Below are positions 26,653 to 35,287 of a DNA stretch of 64,000 bases, in pieces. The DNA is from Paenirhodobacter populi (lineage in GTDB: Bacteria; Pseudomonadota; Alphaproteobacteria; Rhodobacterales; Rhodobacteraceae): assembly GCF_004022215.1 (NCBI RefSeq), contig NZ_SAUZ01000012.1, forward strand, positions 62,001-126,000, written 5' to 3'. Numbering within the stretch: position 1 is the stretch's first letter; every line of letters begins with the position of its first letter. The notes under the pieces were generated by a model that made no database searches, was not told the origin of the DNA, and worked only from the letters and a program-made list of their open reading frames with translations. Position numbers and translations under genes: made by a program.

Positions 26653-27416
26653 GACTGCAACTCCTGGAATCGGCGCAAGAGCGCGGCCTGCGCCGCGACG
26701 ACATGCGGTTCGTCCTGATGGCGCGGGATCGCACCGGGGATGACCATCGGCGCGTCCAGCTTGGCCGGGCCGCCCGAGAGCACCAGAAGCACCTTGCCGA
26801 GGCGGCAGGCTTCCATTGGATCATGCGTGATCAGCAAGGCGGTCGCATCGGCCAGAAGCTCGGCTGCAAGATCCTGAACGCTTGCCCGTGTGATGGCGTC
26901 AAGCGCCGAAAAGGGCTCGTCCATCAGCACGATCTGCTTGCGTTCGTAAAGGGTGCGGGCAATGGCCGCGCGCTGGCGCATTCCGCCCGACAGCATCATC
27001 GGCAATGCATCGCGCCGTTTGGTCAGCCCGACGCGCTCGATCAGGTGATCGGCCCAGTCGAGGTCGGGCTTTTCGCCGCGCAGCCGCGCCCCCAGCGTCA
27101 CGTTCTGGCGCAAGGTGAGCCAAGGATACAGCAGGTCCTGCTGACCCATATAGGCGATGCGCCCGGGGACGGGGCCACCGTCGGTGGCGGTGACGCTGCC
27201 GGCACTGGGGCTTTGCAGGCCGGCGATGATCTTGAGCAGGCTGCTTTTGCCGACGCCGCTTGAGCCGAGCAGGGCCACGAACTGCCCCGGCTCGATATCG
27301 AAGGAAAGGTTTTCAAAGATCACGTGCCTGTGGAAGCGCAGGGCAAGATCACGCACCCGGATCCCGATTTGTCCCGCTTTTCCCGGCGTGGCGTCCGCTA
27401 CGGCTGGTTTGTTCAA
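26649..27416 (-). CDS. thiZ: ABC ATPase, ThiZ/SsuB type
   Basis: 255 residues. Walker A GSSGVGKSS near residue 51, signature [15 protein letters not shown] near 147, Walker B VLMDEPFSALDAITR near 167, and a Q-loop at YMGQQDLLYPW. All ATPase motifs are intact. First gene of the importer operon; its promoter must lie in the 347-bp divergent gap shared with the amidohydrolase gene. Confidence 0.85.
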   Translation of the reverse strand: MNKPAVADATPGKAGQIGIRVRDLALRFHRHVIFENLSFDIEPGQFVALLGSSGVGKSSLLKIIAGLQSPSAGSVTATDGGPVPGRIAYMGQQDLLYPWLTLRQNVTLGARLRGEKPDLDWADHLIERVGLTKRRDALPMMLSGGMRQRAAIARTLYERKQIVLMDEPFSALDAITRASVQDLAAELLADATALLITHDPMEACRLGKVLLVLSGGPAKLDAPMVIPGAIPRHQDEPHVVAAQAALLRRFQELQS

Positions 27417-27763
27417 TGGTCATCCTCGCAGTGATCCCCGCAGGATTGACGGCCTTTGCGACTGGCCTGCCGGGGCTGATGGGCGGATGTTATGCCGAGG
27501 CGTCGGGATGGCTCAGACGCGTTATTGAGACTACGCGTTGCCGATTTTGCAACAACATGCGGAATATCTTCACGCAAGCAGACCATGATGCCGTCTGACG
27601 GCAAGCGATGTTGATCTAAATAGCGCTTGCGTTCTTATTCTGGCAACGCACCGGCATTTCTTTTCGAGCGGTGCATGCTGAAATCGCTGGTTATTCTCGA
27701 CGCCGATGAACCCGCCGCGGCCCCGACGGCCATAAGCAGGGGGCGAACAACGAGGGAATAAGC
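27417..27763. promoter_or_regulatory. Divergent control region with three GCAAGC boxes; no TPP riboswitch
   Basis: The gap between the thiZ-like gene and the amidohydrolase gene holds CGCAAGC (27573-27579), GCAAGCG (27601-27607) and its inverse CGCTTGCG (27624-27631); the last two form a 7-bp dyad with 16 bases between arms. A weak promoter-like pair for the plus strand is TTGATC (27611) and TTATTC (27635). I looked for the TPP riboswitch (THI box) expected before thiamine salvage genes and found none. Confidence 0.4.
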
Positions 27764-29092
27764 ATGTCACGTCTGATCTTGAAAAATGGTATGGTCCTGA
27801 CGCTGGACGAGGCGGGAACCTATCACGAAGAGGGCTCGGTCATCATCGAGGCCGACCGCATCACCGCTATCGTGCCGGGCCATGACTCCGTTGCCCCTCA
27901 GGCGGGCGACAGGGTGATCGACGCCACCGACAAGATCATCATGCCGGGCCTGATCGACCTGCATTACCACACCGCGATCGGCAAGGGCTACAATGACCAC
28001 ATGCCGCTGTGGGAATACCTCGACGAATGCTGGTACCCGCTGGTGCGCGCGCTGGACCCCGAGGCGGCCTATTGGGCGGCCATGGCCTCTTACGCGGAAT
28101 CGATCAAATCCGGCGTGACCACGGTCAACGACATGTACCGTCAGCTTGACAGCCTGGCCGATGCCGCTTGCGACATCGGTATGCGCGCGGTGCTGTGCAA
28201 CGATGTGGCTCTGCCCGAGCACGACCTTGACACGCTCGAGACCAACAAGGATGCCTTCCACAAGAACCACGGCCGTGGCAATGGGCTGATCGAGGTGCGG
28301 GTGGGTATCGAATGGGTGCCGCTGTCCTCGCCCGGGCTGCTGCGTGATGCCCGCGCGCTGGCGAACGATCTGGGCGCGGGGCTGCACATCCACCTCAATG
28401 AATCAAAGACCGAGGTCGAGTTCTCGCTTAAGCAATTCGGCAAGCGGCCGACGGAACTGGCCTATGAGGCGGGTTTTCTTGGTCCCGATTGTGTCGCCGC
28501 CCACTGCGTGCACCTCAGCGACGACGAGATTCGCATGATCGCCGAGACCGGCACGCATATCTCGCACAACCCCAACTCGAACGCCAAGCTCGGCAACGGC
28601 GTGGCACGCCTGCCCGAGTTCCTGGCGGCCGGCATCAACGTGGGCCTTGGTCATGATGCGGTCGAGTGCAACAACTCGGCCGATATGTTCGAGGTGATGA
28701 AATGGGCCTCGCTTGTGCATCGCGCGCACCGGGCCGATGCCAGTCTGTGCCAGGCGGCCGATGTCTTGCGCATGGCTACGAACAACGGCGCCCGTGCCCT
28801 TGGTCACCAGACCGGGGCTCTGAAAGTGGGTAACAAGGCCGACATCATCCTGATCGAGACCCAGTCGCCGATCTTTACGCCGCTATTGCGCGACACGCCG
28901 GTCCAGATGACGAGCCATCTGGTCTTTGCCTCGAACAGTAGCGTCGTCGACACTACGATCATCAATGGCGAAGTCGTGATGCAAGGCCGCGTGCTGACCC
29001 GCGCCAACGAACGCGAGATCGTTCAAAAGGCCAATGCGGCCTTTGTGCGGATGAAAGAGAAAATGGTCGTCGTGCGTCGCGCGCAGGCCTGA
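27764..29092 (+). CDS. Amidohydrolase / deaminase of the TrzA-AtzB-SAH deaminase group
   Basis: 442 residues. Metal ligands are visible: HYH in GLIDLHYHTAIG, His of LHIHLNESKTEVEF, His of AAHCVHLSD, Asp of GLGHDAVECNNSADM. This is the cytosine deaminase-like amidohydrolase superfamily, whose members hydrolyse amino or chloro groups from N-heterocycles (SAH/MTA deaminase, guanine deaminase, triazine hydrolases). Ribosome-binding site GAGGGAA precedes the ATG. It leads an operon with TenA and an M20 amidase and is divergent from a pyrimidine importer, so deamination of an aminopyrimidine is a reasonable guess. Confidence 0.85.
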   Translation: MSRLILKNGMVLTLDEAGTYHEEGSVIIEADRITAIVPGHDSVAPQAGDRVIDATDKIIMPGLIDLHYHTAIGKGYNDHMPLWEYLDECWYPLVRALDPEAAYWAAMASYAESIKSGVTTVNDMYRQLDSLADAACDIGMRAVLCNDVALPEHDLDTLETNKDAFHKNHGRGNGLIEVRVGIEWVPLSSPGLLRDARALANDLGAGLHIHLNESKTEVEFSLKQFGKRPTELAYEAGFLGPDCVAAHCVHLSDDEIRMIAETGTHISHNPNSNAKLGNGVARLPEFLAAGINVGLGHDAVECNNSADMFEVMKWASLVHRAHRADASLCQAADVLRMATNNGARALGHQTGALKVGNKADIILIETQSPIFTPLLRDTPVQMTSHLVFASNSSVVDTTIINGEVVMQGRVLTRANEREIVQKANAAFVRMKEKMVVVRRAQA

Positions 29093-29115
29093 AAATACCA
29101 AAATTGGGAATGACG

Positions 29116-29817
29116 ATGACTGAGATTGATTTCTCCGCCGGCCTGTTCGGCAAATTGCGCGCGGGTGCGGGCCAGATCTGGGAAAGCTATGTCGACCATG
29201 AATTTGTGCGCGTACTGGGCACGGGCGAGCTGCCGGAGGCCTGCTTCCGCCGCTTTCTGGTGCAGGACTACTTGTTCCTGAAGCATTTCGCGCGGGCATA
29301 TGGCTTGGCGGTCTATAAATCGCAGACCGTCAGCGACATTCGTGCCGCCAATGCCGCGCTGCAGGGCATCTTGCAAGAGGTGCCGCTGCATGTGACCTAT
29401 TGCGCCAGTTGGGGCCTTTCCGAAGCCCAGATGCAATACGAACCCGAGGCGAATGCGACGATCACCTATACCCGCTATGTCAATGATATTGGCAATTCGG
29501 GTGACCTGCTCGACCTGCTGGTCGCGCTGATGCCCTGCGTGGCAGGCTATGCCGAGATCGGCCAGCGGCTGCTTGCCGCGTCCACCACCCGGATCGAGGG
29601 CAACCCCTACGGCAGTTGGATCGAGAACTACAAGGGCGAGGAATACCACGAGATGGTCGCGGCCTCGTTGTGCAAGTTCGAGGACATCGGCCAGCGCTAT
29701 GGCGGCGAGACACGTCTTGCCCGCCTGCAAGAGATCTTCACCACGGCTTCGCGGCTCGAAGCGGATTTCTGGCAGATGGGTATGGATGCCGATCCGCGCC
29801 GCAAAACGGGAGCCTGA
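29116..29817 (+). CDS. tenA: TenA-family thiaminase II / aminopyrimidine aminohydrolase
   Basis: 233 residues from the ATG at 29116 (GGGA six bases upstream; earlier TTG and ATG codons lack good spacing). The all-helical TenA fold is clear: FRRFLVQDYLFLKHFARAYG, ITYTRYVNDIGNSGDLLDLL, and the catalytic cysteine in ALMPCVAGYAEIG (Cys about 141), with glutamates in ENYKGEEYHEMV. TenA converts aminomethylpyrimidine from degraded thiamine to hydroxymethylpyrimidine, or cleaves thiamine. It lies 23 bp after the amidohydrolase gene and just before the M20 gene, matching the salvage logic ThiXYZ, deformylase, TenA. Confidence 0.9.
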   Translation: MTEIDFSAGLFGKLRAGAGQIWESYVDHEFVRVLGTGELPEACFRRFLVQDYLFLKHFARAYGLAVYKSQTVSDIRAANAALQGILQEVPLHVTYCASWGLSEAQMQYEPEANATITYTRYVNDIGNSGDLLDLLVALMPCVAGYAEIGQRLLAASTTRIEGNPYGSWIENYKGEEYHEMVAASLCKFEDIGQRYGGETRLARLQEIFTTASRLEADFWQMGMDADPRRKTGA

Positions 29818-29823
29818 TACAAC

Positions 29824-31095
29824 ATGGATATCGACAGCCTGATCGGCGCGGTCGAGAGGCGGCAGGACGAGCTTCTCGCCCTTCTGTCCGACCTTGTGCG
29901 CTTTGAAACCCCCGCGCCGCCCGCCCGCAACACTGACGCCGCGCAGGACCATATCGAGGGCCTGCTGAAGGGGCTTGGCTTTTCCACCGACCGTTGGGAA
30001 CTGCACCCCGGCGACAGCAACGTCGTGGGCACGCTCAAGGGCTCAGCCCCCGGTAGCCACCGCAGCCTGATCGTCAATGGCCATGTCGATGTGGCCGAGG
30101 TCCACGAGGACGAGCCGTGGGAGACCGGCCCCTTCGATCCCTTCATCCGCGACGGGCGCATCTTTGGCCGCGGCACCTCGGACATGAAGGGGGGGATCGC
30201 TGGCGTTCTCTTCGCGCTGAAGCTTTTGCGTGAGGCGGGATGGGCGCCGAAAGGAGACCTGTTTTTTGAGGCCGTCACGGGGGAAGAGGTCGGCGAGCCC
30301 GGCACGCTCGAATGCCATGAGCATGGCTACAAGGCCGATTATGCCGTGGTGGTGGACACCTCGGACCTGGTTCTGCAGGGGCAGGGGGGAGTGATCACCG
30401 GCTGGGTCACGGTGCGCTCGAAGGCGACGCACCATGACGGCACCCGCGCGCAGATGATCCACGCCGGTGGCGGGCTGAAAGGCGCCAGTGCCATCGAAAA
30501 GATGATGAAGATCATCGCGGGCCTGCAGGAACTCGAACGGCACTGGGCGGTGACCAAGTCCTTCCCCGGCATGGCGCCGGGCTCGAACACCATCAATCCC
30601 GCCGTGATCGAGGGGGGGCGGCACGCGGCTTTTGTCGCTGATGAATGCCGGTTGTGGATCACTGTCCACTTCCTGCCCGATGAGCGCCACGAGGACATCG
30701 TGGCCGAGATCGAGGCGCATCTGGCCGCCGTTGCCGCCGCTGATCCCTGGCTGCGCGAGAACCCGCCCGTGTTCGAATGGGGAGGGCGATCGATGATCAT
30801 CGACCGGGGCGAGATCTTCCCGGCGCTGAACCTCGACCGCGGGCATGCGGCAACGCAGCTGCTGTCGGCGACCCATCAGGCGGTGCTGGCCCAGTCCGCC
30901 AGTTTTGGCATTTCGCCAAGCGTCAGCGATGGCGGCTGGTTCGGCCATGTGGGAATCCCGGCTGTTGTCTATGGTCCGGGCACGTTGAAAGAGGCGCATG
31001 CCGTCAATGAATCGGTCGAGATCGCGCAGTTGATCGACTTCACCAAGGTGATGCTGCGCTTCATGGTCGAATGGCTCGACCAGCCCAAGAGCTGA
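29824..31095 (+). CDS. M20-family amidase / deacylase (YlmB-like)
   Basis: 423 residues of the ArgE/DapE/ACY1 M20 family. Metal-site residues appear in NGHVDVAEVHED, GRGTSDMKGG and GEEVGEPGTLECHEHG, with the last His in EAHAVNESVE. Two zinc or cobalt ions hydrolyse an N-acyl or N-formyl amide. In Bacillus, the M20-like YlmB removes the formyl group from formylaminopyrimidine before TenA acts. The position directly after tenA and opposite ThiXYZ makes that the best hypothesis. Other N-acyl substrates are possible. Confidence 0.85.
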   Translation: MDIDSLIGAVERRQDELLALLSDLVRFETPAPPARNTDAAQDHIEGLLKGLGFSTDRWELHPGDSNVVGTLKGSAPGSHRSLIVNGHVDVAEVHEDEPWETGPFDPFIRDGRIFGRGTSDMKGGIAGVLFALKLLREAGWAPKGDLFFEAVTGEEVGEPGTLECHEHGYKADYAVVVDTSDLVLQGQGGVITGWVTVRSKATHHDGTRAQMIHAGGGLKGASAIEKMMKIIAGLQELERHWAVTKSFPGMAPGSNTINPAVIEGGRHAAFVADECRLWITVHFLPDERHEDIVAEIEAHLAAVAAADPWLRENPPVFEWGGRSMIIDRGEIFPALNLDRGHAATQLLSATHQAVLAQSASFGISPSVSDGGWFGHVGIPAVVYGPGTLKEAHAVNESVEIAQLIDFTKVMLRFMVEWLDQPKS

Positions 31096-31104
31096 ACCGT
31101 GAAG

Positions 31105-31138
31105 GAAACGGCGGGCCATCTGGCCCGCCTGTTTCTTC
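31105..31138 (+). terminator. Terminator after the M20 gene
   Basis: GGCGGGCC (31110-31117) pairs perfectly with GGCCCGCC (31122-31129) around ATCT. The stem extends through GAAA/TTTC with a small bulge, then TTTCTT. Strong rho-independent signal. Confidence 0.85.
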
Positions 31139-31695
31139 GCGAGTTTGTTCTGGTGCAGCAGTGGCAGGTGTGGCCTGACAGACCGCTGAAAAGAATTTCG
31201 ATTGGCCAAGCTGGGGAAGCTGTCCTCATTCCAGGGAAATGGCGCGGAAACCGGGTGGTCCGGGCAGATTTAAGGTCGATTTCCTGCCTTCAGCCTCGGT
31301 TGGTGCTGACGCACAGGATTTTCCCGCAACCTGCTCTCATGATTTCTGGCAAGGCATTGTTCTATGGAATATCCGGCTCGGCCGGGCACGGTTCAGTGTA
31401 GGTGCATGCCATCGAAAGCCAGCGCCGATATGCTTCCGTCTACCTCCTCCTAGCCTGTCGCCGTGCAGGATCAGTGCGGAACATGTCAGCCGGTTCCAGC
31501 TTTTGCCGGGGCATGTTCGGCGCAGATCAACCACGACCGAAATCATTGCCTTGCACATAGCAAGTCAGACAAACCTGCCGTCTCTTGTATCTGGTCTCTT
31601 CCCCATTCTTGACGCTCGGCACCAGCCAATTCTGGTGCACCCCTCGAACGGAGAACGCCGCGGGAGAGGCCGCCGGCCCAATCCGTTCACAGCCA
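31139..31695. other. Intergenic region without recognised genes
   Basis: About 560 bases without a convincing coding frame. A dyad GAACATG (31479-31485) / CATGTTC (31512-31518) encloses CCGGTTCCA. A short minus-strand frame around it (31337-31558) matches nothing I know. Could be decayed coding DNA. Confidence 0.4.
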
Positions 31696-32280
31696 TCATG
31701 GCGTCTGAAGCCGGGCCAGCGCCTCGGTCAGGGCCGCATGGTCGGCAATTCGCAGTCGGGCCAACTGGCCAAGTGCTGGATGAGCCTCCAGCGCCTCAGC
31801 GCTGCACGCGCCGCCTTCCCTCCCAAGACAGGGACAGACGAGCATCTGCTCGGGCAGTCCCGCCACCTGCGCCAGCGCGATGGCCAGCGTGGCAATCTCG
31901 GCCGCATCCTTCGCGGCTTCGGTGCAAAGCTCGGGCAGGGGCGCGGTCGCTTCCTTGGCGGTATCCGGGGCTGGATCATCGGCCAGCACGCTGGCAATGC
32001 CGAGGCGTGCGAAAAGCGCGCTCAGGGCGGTGGCGCTGGCCTGGGCCGCCATATCACCCGCGCTGCGCACTAGTGCCATGGCACCGCCCGCGTCCCGGGT
32101 CATCGCCGCGACCTTGCCCGCACTGGCGAAGGCCGCCGGAAGCACCAGCCAGAAGTGGCCATGGCCGTCCTCGATCACCACCCGCTCGACGAGGCGCAGC
32201 CGCCGGATACAGTCGGCCAGCGTATTGGCTTGTCGATCCGGGTGTGTCGGCAGGGCGGCGCGGGGGGGCGCCCTCAGCAT
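31696..32280 (-). CDS. Hypothetical protein, alanine-rich
   Basis: 194 residues, not recognised. The N-terminal half contains VVIEDGHGHFWLVLPAAFAS followed by a long alanine-rich helical stretch (AAMTRDAGGAMALVRSAGDM). Near the C-terminus is LPEQMLVCPCLGREGGACS with three cysteines. No signal peptide or membrane span. Codon use is strongly GC in third positions, as in neighbouring genes, which supports it being real. It is divergent from the LysR gene and convergent with the M20 operon terminator, so its link to the heterocycle genes is unclear. Confidence 0.55.
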   Translation of the reverse strand: MLRAPPRAALPTHPDRQANTLADCIRRLRLVERVVIEDGHGHFWLVLPAAFASAGKVAAMTRDAGGAMALVRSAGDMAAQASATALSALFARLGIASVLADDPAPDTAKEATAPLPELCTEAAKDAAEIATLAIALAQVAGLPEQMLVCPCLGREGGACSAEALEAHPALGQLARLRIADHAALTEALARLQTP

Positions 32281-32552
32281 ACCGAGGCCTTTGGCCGCAG
32301 CATGAGCAGTGCAAAGGGGGCTAAAGCAATTTTCATTTTCGCATGATTTTCGGTCGATATGAACATAAATTCCGCAAGTGCCGTATTCCTGATAGTCCTT
32401 TCAACGCCAAGGCTAGCCATACCGCCCGGTTGCGGTGTAGCCCCATTTTCCAGCTCGTGCGTTGCCGGATTGATAACGGCCAGATTGATCTCGGTACGTC
32501 ACGACGCCGACAGCGAACCGACAGGCGGCCCGCCCCGCGGACTGATCCGACA

Positions 32553-32570
32553 TCGGGCCATATGGCCCGA
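32553..32570. promoter_or_regulatory. 18-bp perfect palindrome upstream of LysR
   Basis: TCGGGCCATATGGCCCGA reads the same on both strands. It lies 71 bp before the LysR start, inside the 361-bp gap to the hypothetical gene. LysR regulators commonly bind dyads near their own promoters. Core GGCCATATGGCC recurs at 24828. Confidence 0.45.
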
Positions 32571-32641
32571 CCGTTCGGGCCCGCCTCTGGGCCGCCGGAT
32601 GCCTTTACCCATGACGACTTCGCTGGCCCAAGAGACCTCAG

Positions 32642-33547
32642 ATGAACTTTGTCGCCTTTCGCTATTTCAACGAGGTCGCCAAGACCAAGGCCATTCGCCG
32701 CGCAGCAGACCGGTTGCATGTTGCGCCCTCGGCTGTCAGCCGACAGCTGGCGATGCTTGAACATTCCTTTGGGGCGCCGCTGCTCGAGCGGACCAACACC
32801 GGTGTCGAACTGACCCCCGCGGGCGTATTGCTCGAGCGCTATACCCGTAACATGTTCCGGGAACTTGACCAGGTAAAGGACAGCATCTCGGGGTTCAGGT
32901 CGCTACGTCAGGGCGAGGTCAAGATCCATGTGATGGAGGGGGTGCTGTCGAGCATGCTGCCCGAGGTGATCGCGGGTTTCAGCAGCCGCTTTCCCGGCAT
33001 TCGCTTTTCAGTATCGAGCAACGCCAGCGATGCCATAGTCGAGGCGCTGATCAAGAACCAGACCGACATTGGCATCACCTATAACGCCTCGTTGCGGCCC
33101 GAGCTCGAGATCGTGGTCGAGCGCGCCGATCCGGTGATGTGCCTTGTCGCCACCAACCACCCGCTGGCCCAGAATGCGACCGTCCGGCTTGACGAGATCT
33201 GTCAGAACCGGCTTGCGTTGCCGCACCGTGGCTTTGGCCTGCGTCAGCTGTTCGACAGCGCGGTCGAGGCCCGACGTCTGCAGCCTGACTATGTCGTCGA
33301 GACCAACAACATCGAGCTGCCTCGCGCCATGGCCGCGACCGGAAATTGCGTGACGCTCGGCCCCGTGTTAGCAGCCTTCCGAGAGATCCAGATGGGCCTG
33401 CTGGTGGCCATTCCGATCGATGTCCCGACCTTTTTGATGGTGCGTTCGTCGGTCTGCGTGCACCGCGACCGCAAGCTGTCCTTTGCGGCGCATGAGTTCA
33501 TCAAGATGCTGCGGATGGGTTTTTCCCAATCCGGGATTGCGGCCTGA
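32642..33547 (+). CDS. LysR-family transcriptional regulator
   Basis: 301 residues. The N-terminal winged helix is clear (FRYFNEVAKTKAIRRAADRL then HVAPSAVSRQLAMLE, residues 6-40), followed by an effector domain of the type I periplasmic fold. Typical length. It stands alone after the heterocycle region and before IS debris, so it is the best local candidate to control the amidohydrolase, transporter or rut-like operons. No effector can be predicted. Confidence 0.85.
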   Translation: MNFVAFRYFNEVAKTKAIRRAADRLHVAPSAVSRQLAMLEHSFGAPLLERTNTGVELTPAGVLLERYTRNMFRELDQVKDSISGFRSLRQGEVKIHVMEGVLSSMLPEVIAGFSSRFPGIRFSVSSNASDAIVEALIKNQTDIGITYNASLRPELEIVVERADPVMCLVATNHPLAQNATVRLDEICQNRLALPHRGFGLRQLFDSAVEARRLQPDYVVETNNIELPRAMAATGNCVTLGPVLAAFREIQMGLLVAIPIDVPTFLMVRSSVCVHRDRKLSFAAHEFIKMLRMGFSQSGIAA

Positions 33548-33674
33548 GCAGGGTGTCGGGTTTTGTCAAGGGAGATGTCACATCAACCTGGACGCGGGTT
33601 TCTGGTCGACGTAGCGCAGTTGCTTTATCGCGCGATGGGAAGCTCGTGGATGAAACGGCTTTTCATCTGTGCAA

Positions 33675-33931
33675 GGGGCTGTTGAAGAAAGTCTATCTCC
33701 AGCAGGATGCCCAAGGCGAATCCATGCTGTTAGACTTCTGTCATGAGTAAACCTGAGCCTGCCCGCTACCGCACGACGAACTGGAAGTCTTGCAAATGAG
33801 CCATTGAGGCGCCACTGGTTCAAGCCTGATGGCGAATGCGCTGAAGCGACGAGGCTCCCTGCTGATCTGACTGGACAAGGGATATGGTCTGGCGAACTGC
33901 GAGAGCCGGGCGCAATGGCCGACCGCCTGTC
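33675..33931 (+). mobile_element. IS5-family 5' fragment, interrupted by a structured repeat
   Basis: A left-end-like sequence (GGGGCTGTTGAAGAAAGTCT) is followed by the start of an IS5 transposase: MSKPEPARYRTTNW at 33744, then the ~42-bp repeat, then NALKRRGSLL in another frame and ARAGRNGRPPV. It ends at about 33931, exactly where ftrA coding sequence begins. So the element inserted into ftrA and most of it was then deleted. Confidence 0.75.
33796..33838 (+). repeat. Structured transposase-interrupting repeat, copy 4
   Basis: ATGA-GCCATT ... GATGGC-GAATG with inner pair GGC/GCC closing the loop GCCACTGGTTCAA. It interrupts the IS5 transposase between RTTNW and NALKRRG. Confidence 0.75.
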
Positions 33932-34850
33932 TCGGCCGGAGATGGGCGAAAGCTGGTATCGCTGCATGACCGTCGCCGCAGAGCCCGGCCCGATCCACGC
34001 CGCAGGCGGATTGCGGGTCGAGCCGGATGGCGGTCTGGAGTTGCTTCCCCGGGCGGATACGGTTGTCCTTCCCGGCTGGCGGGGGATGGACGAGCCCGCG
34101 CCTGCCGGGCTTCTGTCGGCCTTGTGCGATGCCCATGCGGCGGGGTCACGGATCGTTTCGATCTGCGGCGGAGCCTTTGTGCTGGCGCAATGCGGGCTGC
34201 TCGACGGGAAACGAGCCACGACGCACTGGCATCACGCCGCGCGGCTCGCCGCCCGGTTTCCGAAGATCACCGTTCTGCCGGATGCGCTTTACGTCGATGA
34301 GGGGGCGGTGATGACCTCGGCCGGCAGTTCGGCGGGGCTCGATCTGTGTATCTATCTGGTGCGCCGCGATTATGGCGCACAGGCCGCGAACCGCGTGGCG
34401 CGGCGTCTGGTGATCGCGGCCCACCGCGATGGCGGCCAGTCGCAGTTCATCGAGCGCCCCCTGCCGACGCCGTCGGGCACGCGTGTCGCGGGACTGCTCG
34501 ACAGGATCAGGGCGCATCTGGACGAGGACTGGAGCATCGTGCGCATGGCGGGAGAGGCGCATGTCAACTCGCGTAGCATTCAGAGTCATATCCGCGATGC
34601 GACCGGGTTGGCGCCGGGGGAATGGCTGCTGCGCGAACGGTTGTCACTGGCGAAGGAGCTGCTCGAAGGCTCCTCGCGCTCCGTCGGCGAAATCGCTGCG
34701 CTTTGCGGTCTCGGCAGCGCGACGAACTTCCGCGAGCATTTCCGGGCGGCGATGGGCCTGCCGCCCTCTGTCTATCGCGCAAGGTTCCCGGCTGGGGCGG
34801 GGCAACCGGAAGAGAGGACGGACGACCGGATCAGGCCTGCGCCGCGCTGA
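33915..34850 (+). pseudogene. ftrA: FtrA/GlxA-type AraC regulator, 5' end replaced by IS5
   Basis: A DJ-1/PfpI sensor domain (PEMGESWYRC, then DTVVLPGWRGMD, ISICGG-type nucleophile elbow in IVSICGGAFVLAQCG) and a C-terminal AraC DNA-binding domain (VRMAGEAHVNSRSIQSHIRD and SVGEIAALCGLGSATNFREH). Intact FtrA proteins begin about 25 residues earlier; here those are replaced by IS5 sequence up to about 33931. Translation could still start at the ATG at 33915 within the IS remnant, so 311 residues might be made, but the first strand of the sensor domain is missing. Its original promoter is lost. Confidence 0.75.
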
Positions 34851-35280
34851 TCCGGTCGAGGATGGCCGCCCGCGCGTGCCGTGATGGTGCCAGCCTTTCC
34901 CGGGCCGCGGCAAGCACGGCGGCAGGCGCGGTCTCCGGGTTCCCGCCTGAAACGGCGGTGCCGGGGCGTATTCGAGCGACAGCTGCACGGTTTCCGCCTC
35001 GGCCTGCCCGGGCAGTTCGGCGAGCACCGCAAGCCCGAAGTCGATCCCCGAAGTCACCCCGCCCGCTGAGATCAGCGTGCCATCCCGTACGATCCGCCCC
35101 TCGACCGGAATGGCGCCGAAACGGGCAAGGAAATCATGCGCGTTCCAATGCGTCGTCGCCCGTCGCCCGCGCAGCATCCCCGCCGCGCCGAACACCAGCG
35201 ACCCGGTTACGACCCGGAAGCTCTCCGGTTCGGCGGTGATGCGATCCATCACCCCGTTTGACCCGGGCGCGGGGCGTGTT
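34831..35280 (-). pseudogene. DJ-1/PfpI family protein, truncated and frameshifted
   Basis: The minus-strand frame reads FRVVTGSLVFGAAGMLRGRR, ATTHWNAHDFLARFGAIPVE and GVTSGIDFGLAVLAELPGQA, the C-terminal two thirds of an isonitrile-hydratase-like DJ-1 protein. After PPFQAG a one-base loss shifts the frame. The true C-terminus (PAAVLAAARERLAPSRHARA) reads in the next frame to a stop at 34831. The N-terminal third is absent and the nucleophile elbow reads VVTGSL rather than VCTGSL, losing the cysteine. Convergent with ftrA, overlapping by 20 bases; this regulator/DJ-1 pair is a common arrangement. Confidence 0.7.
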
Positions 35281-35287
35281 CGCATTT

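Noticed and set aside
31479-31518. Dyad GAACATG/CATGTTC around CCGGTTCCA as a twelfth copy of the structured repeat
   Set aside because: Loop lacks GCCA and the R in TTCRA, inner pair unclear, flanks do not match, and no transposase sequence is recognisable around it.
31239-32324. 361-codon plus-strand frame opposite the hypothetical gene
   Set aside because: Arg/Pro/Ser-rich composition and no start signal; the minus-strand frame is more gene-like.
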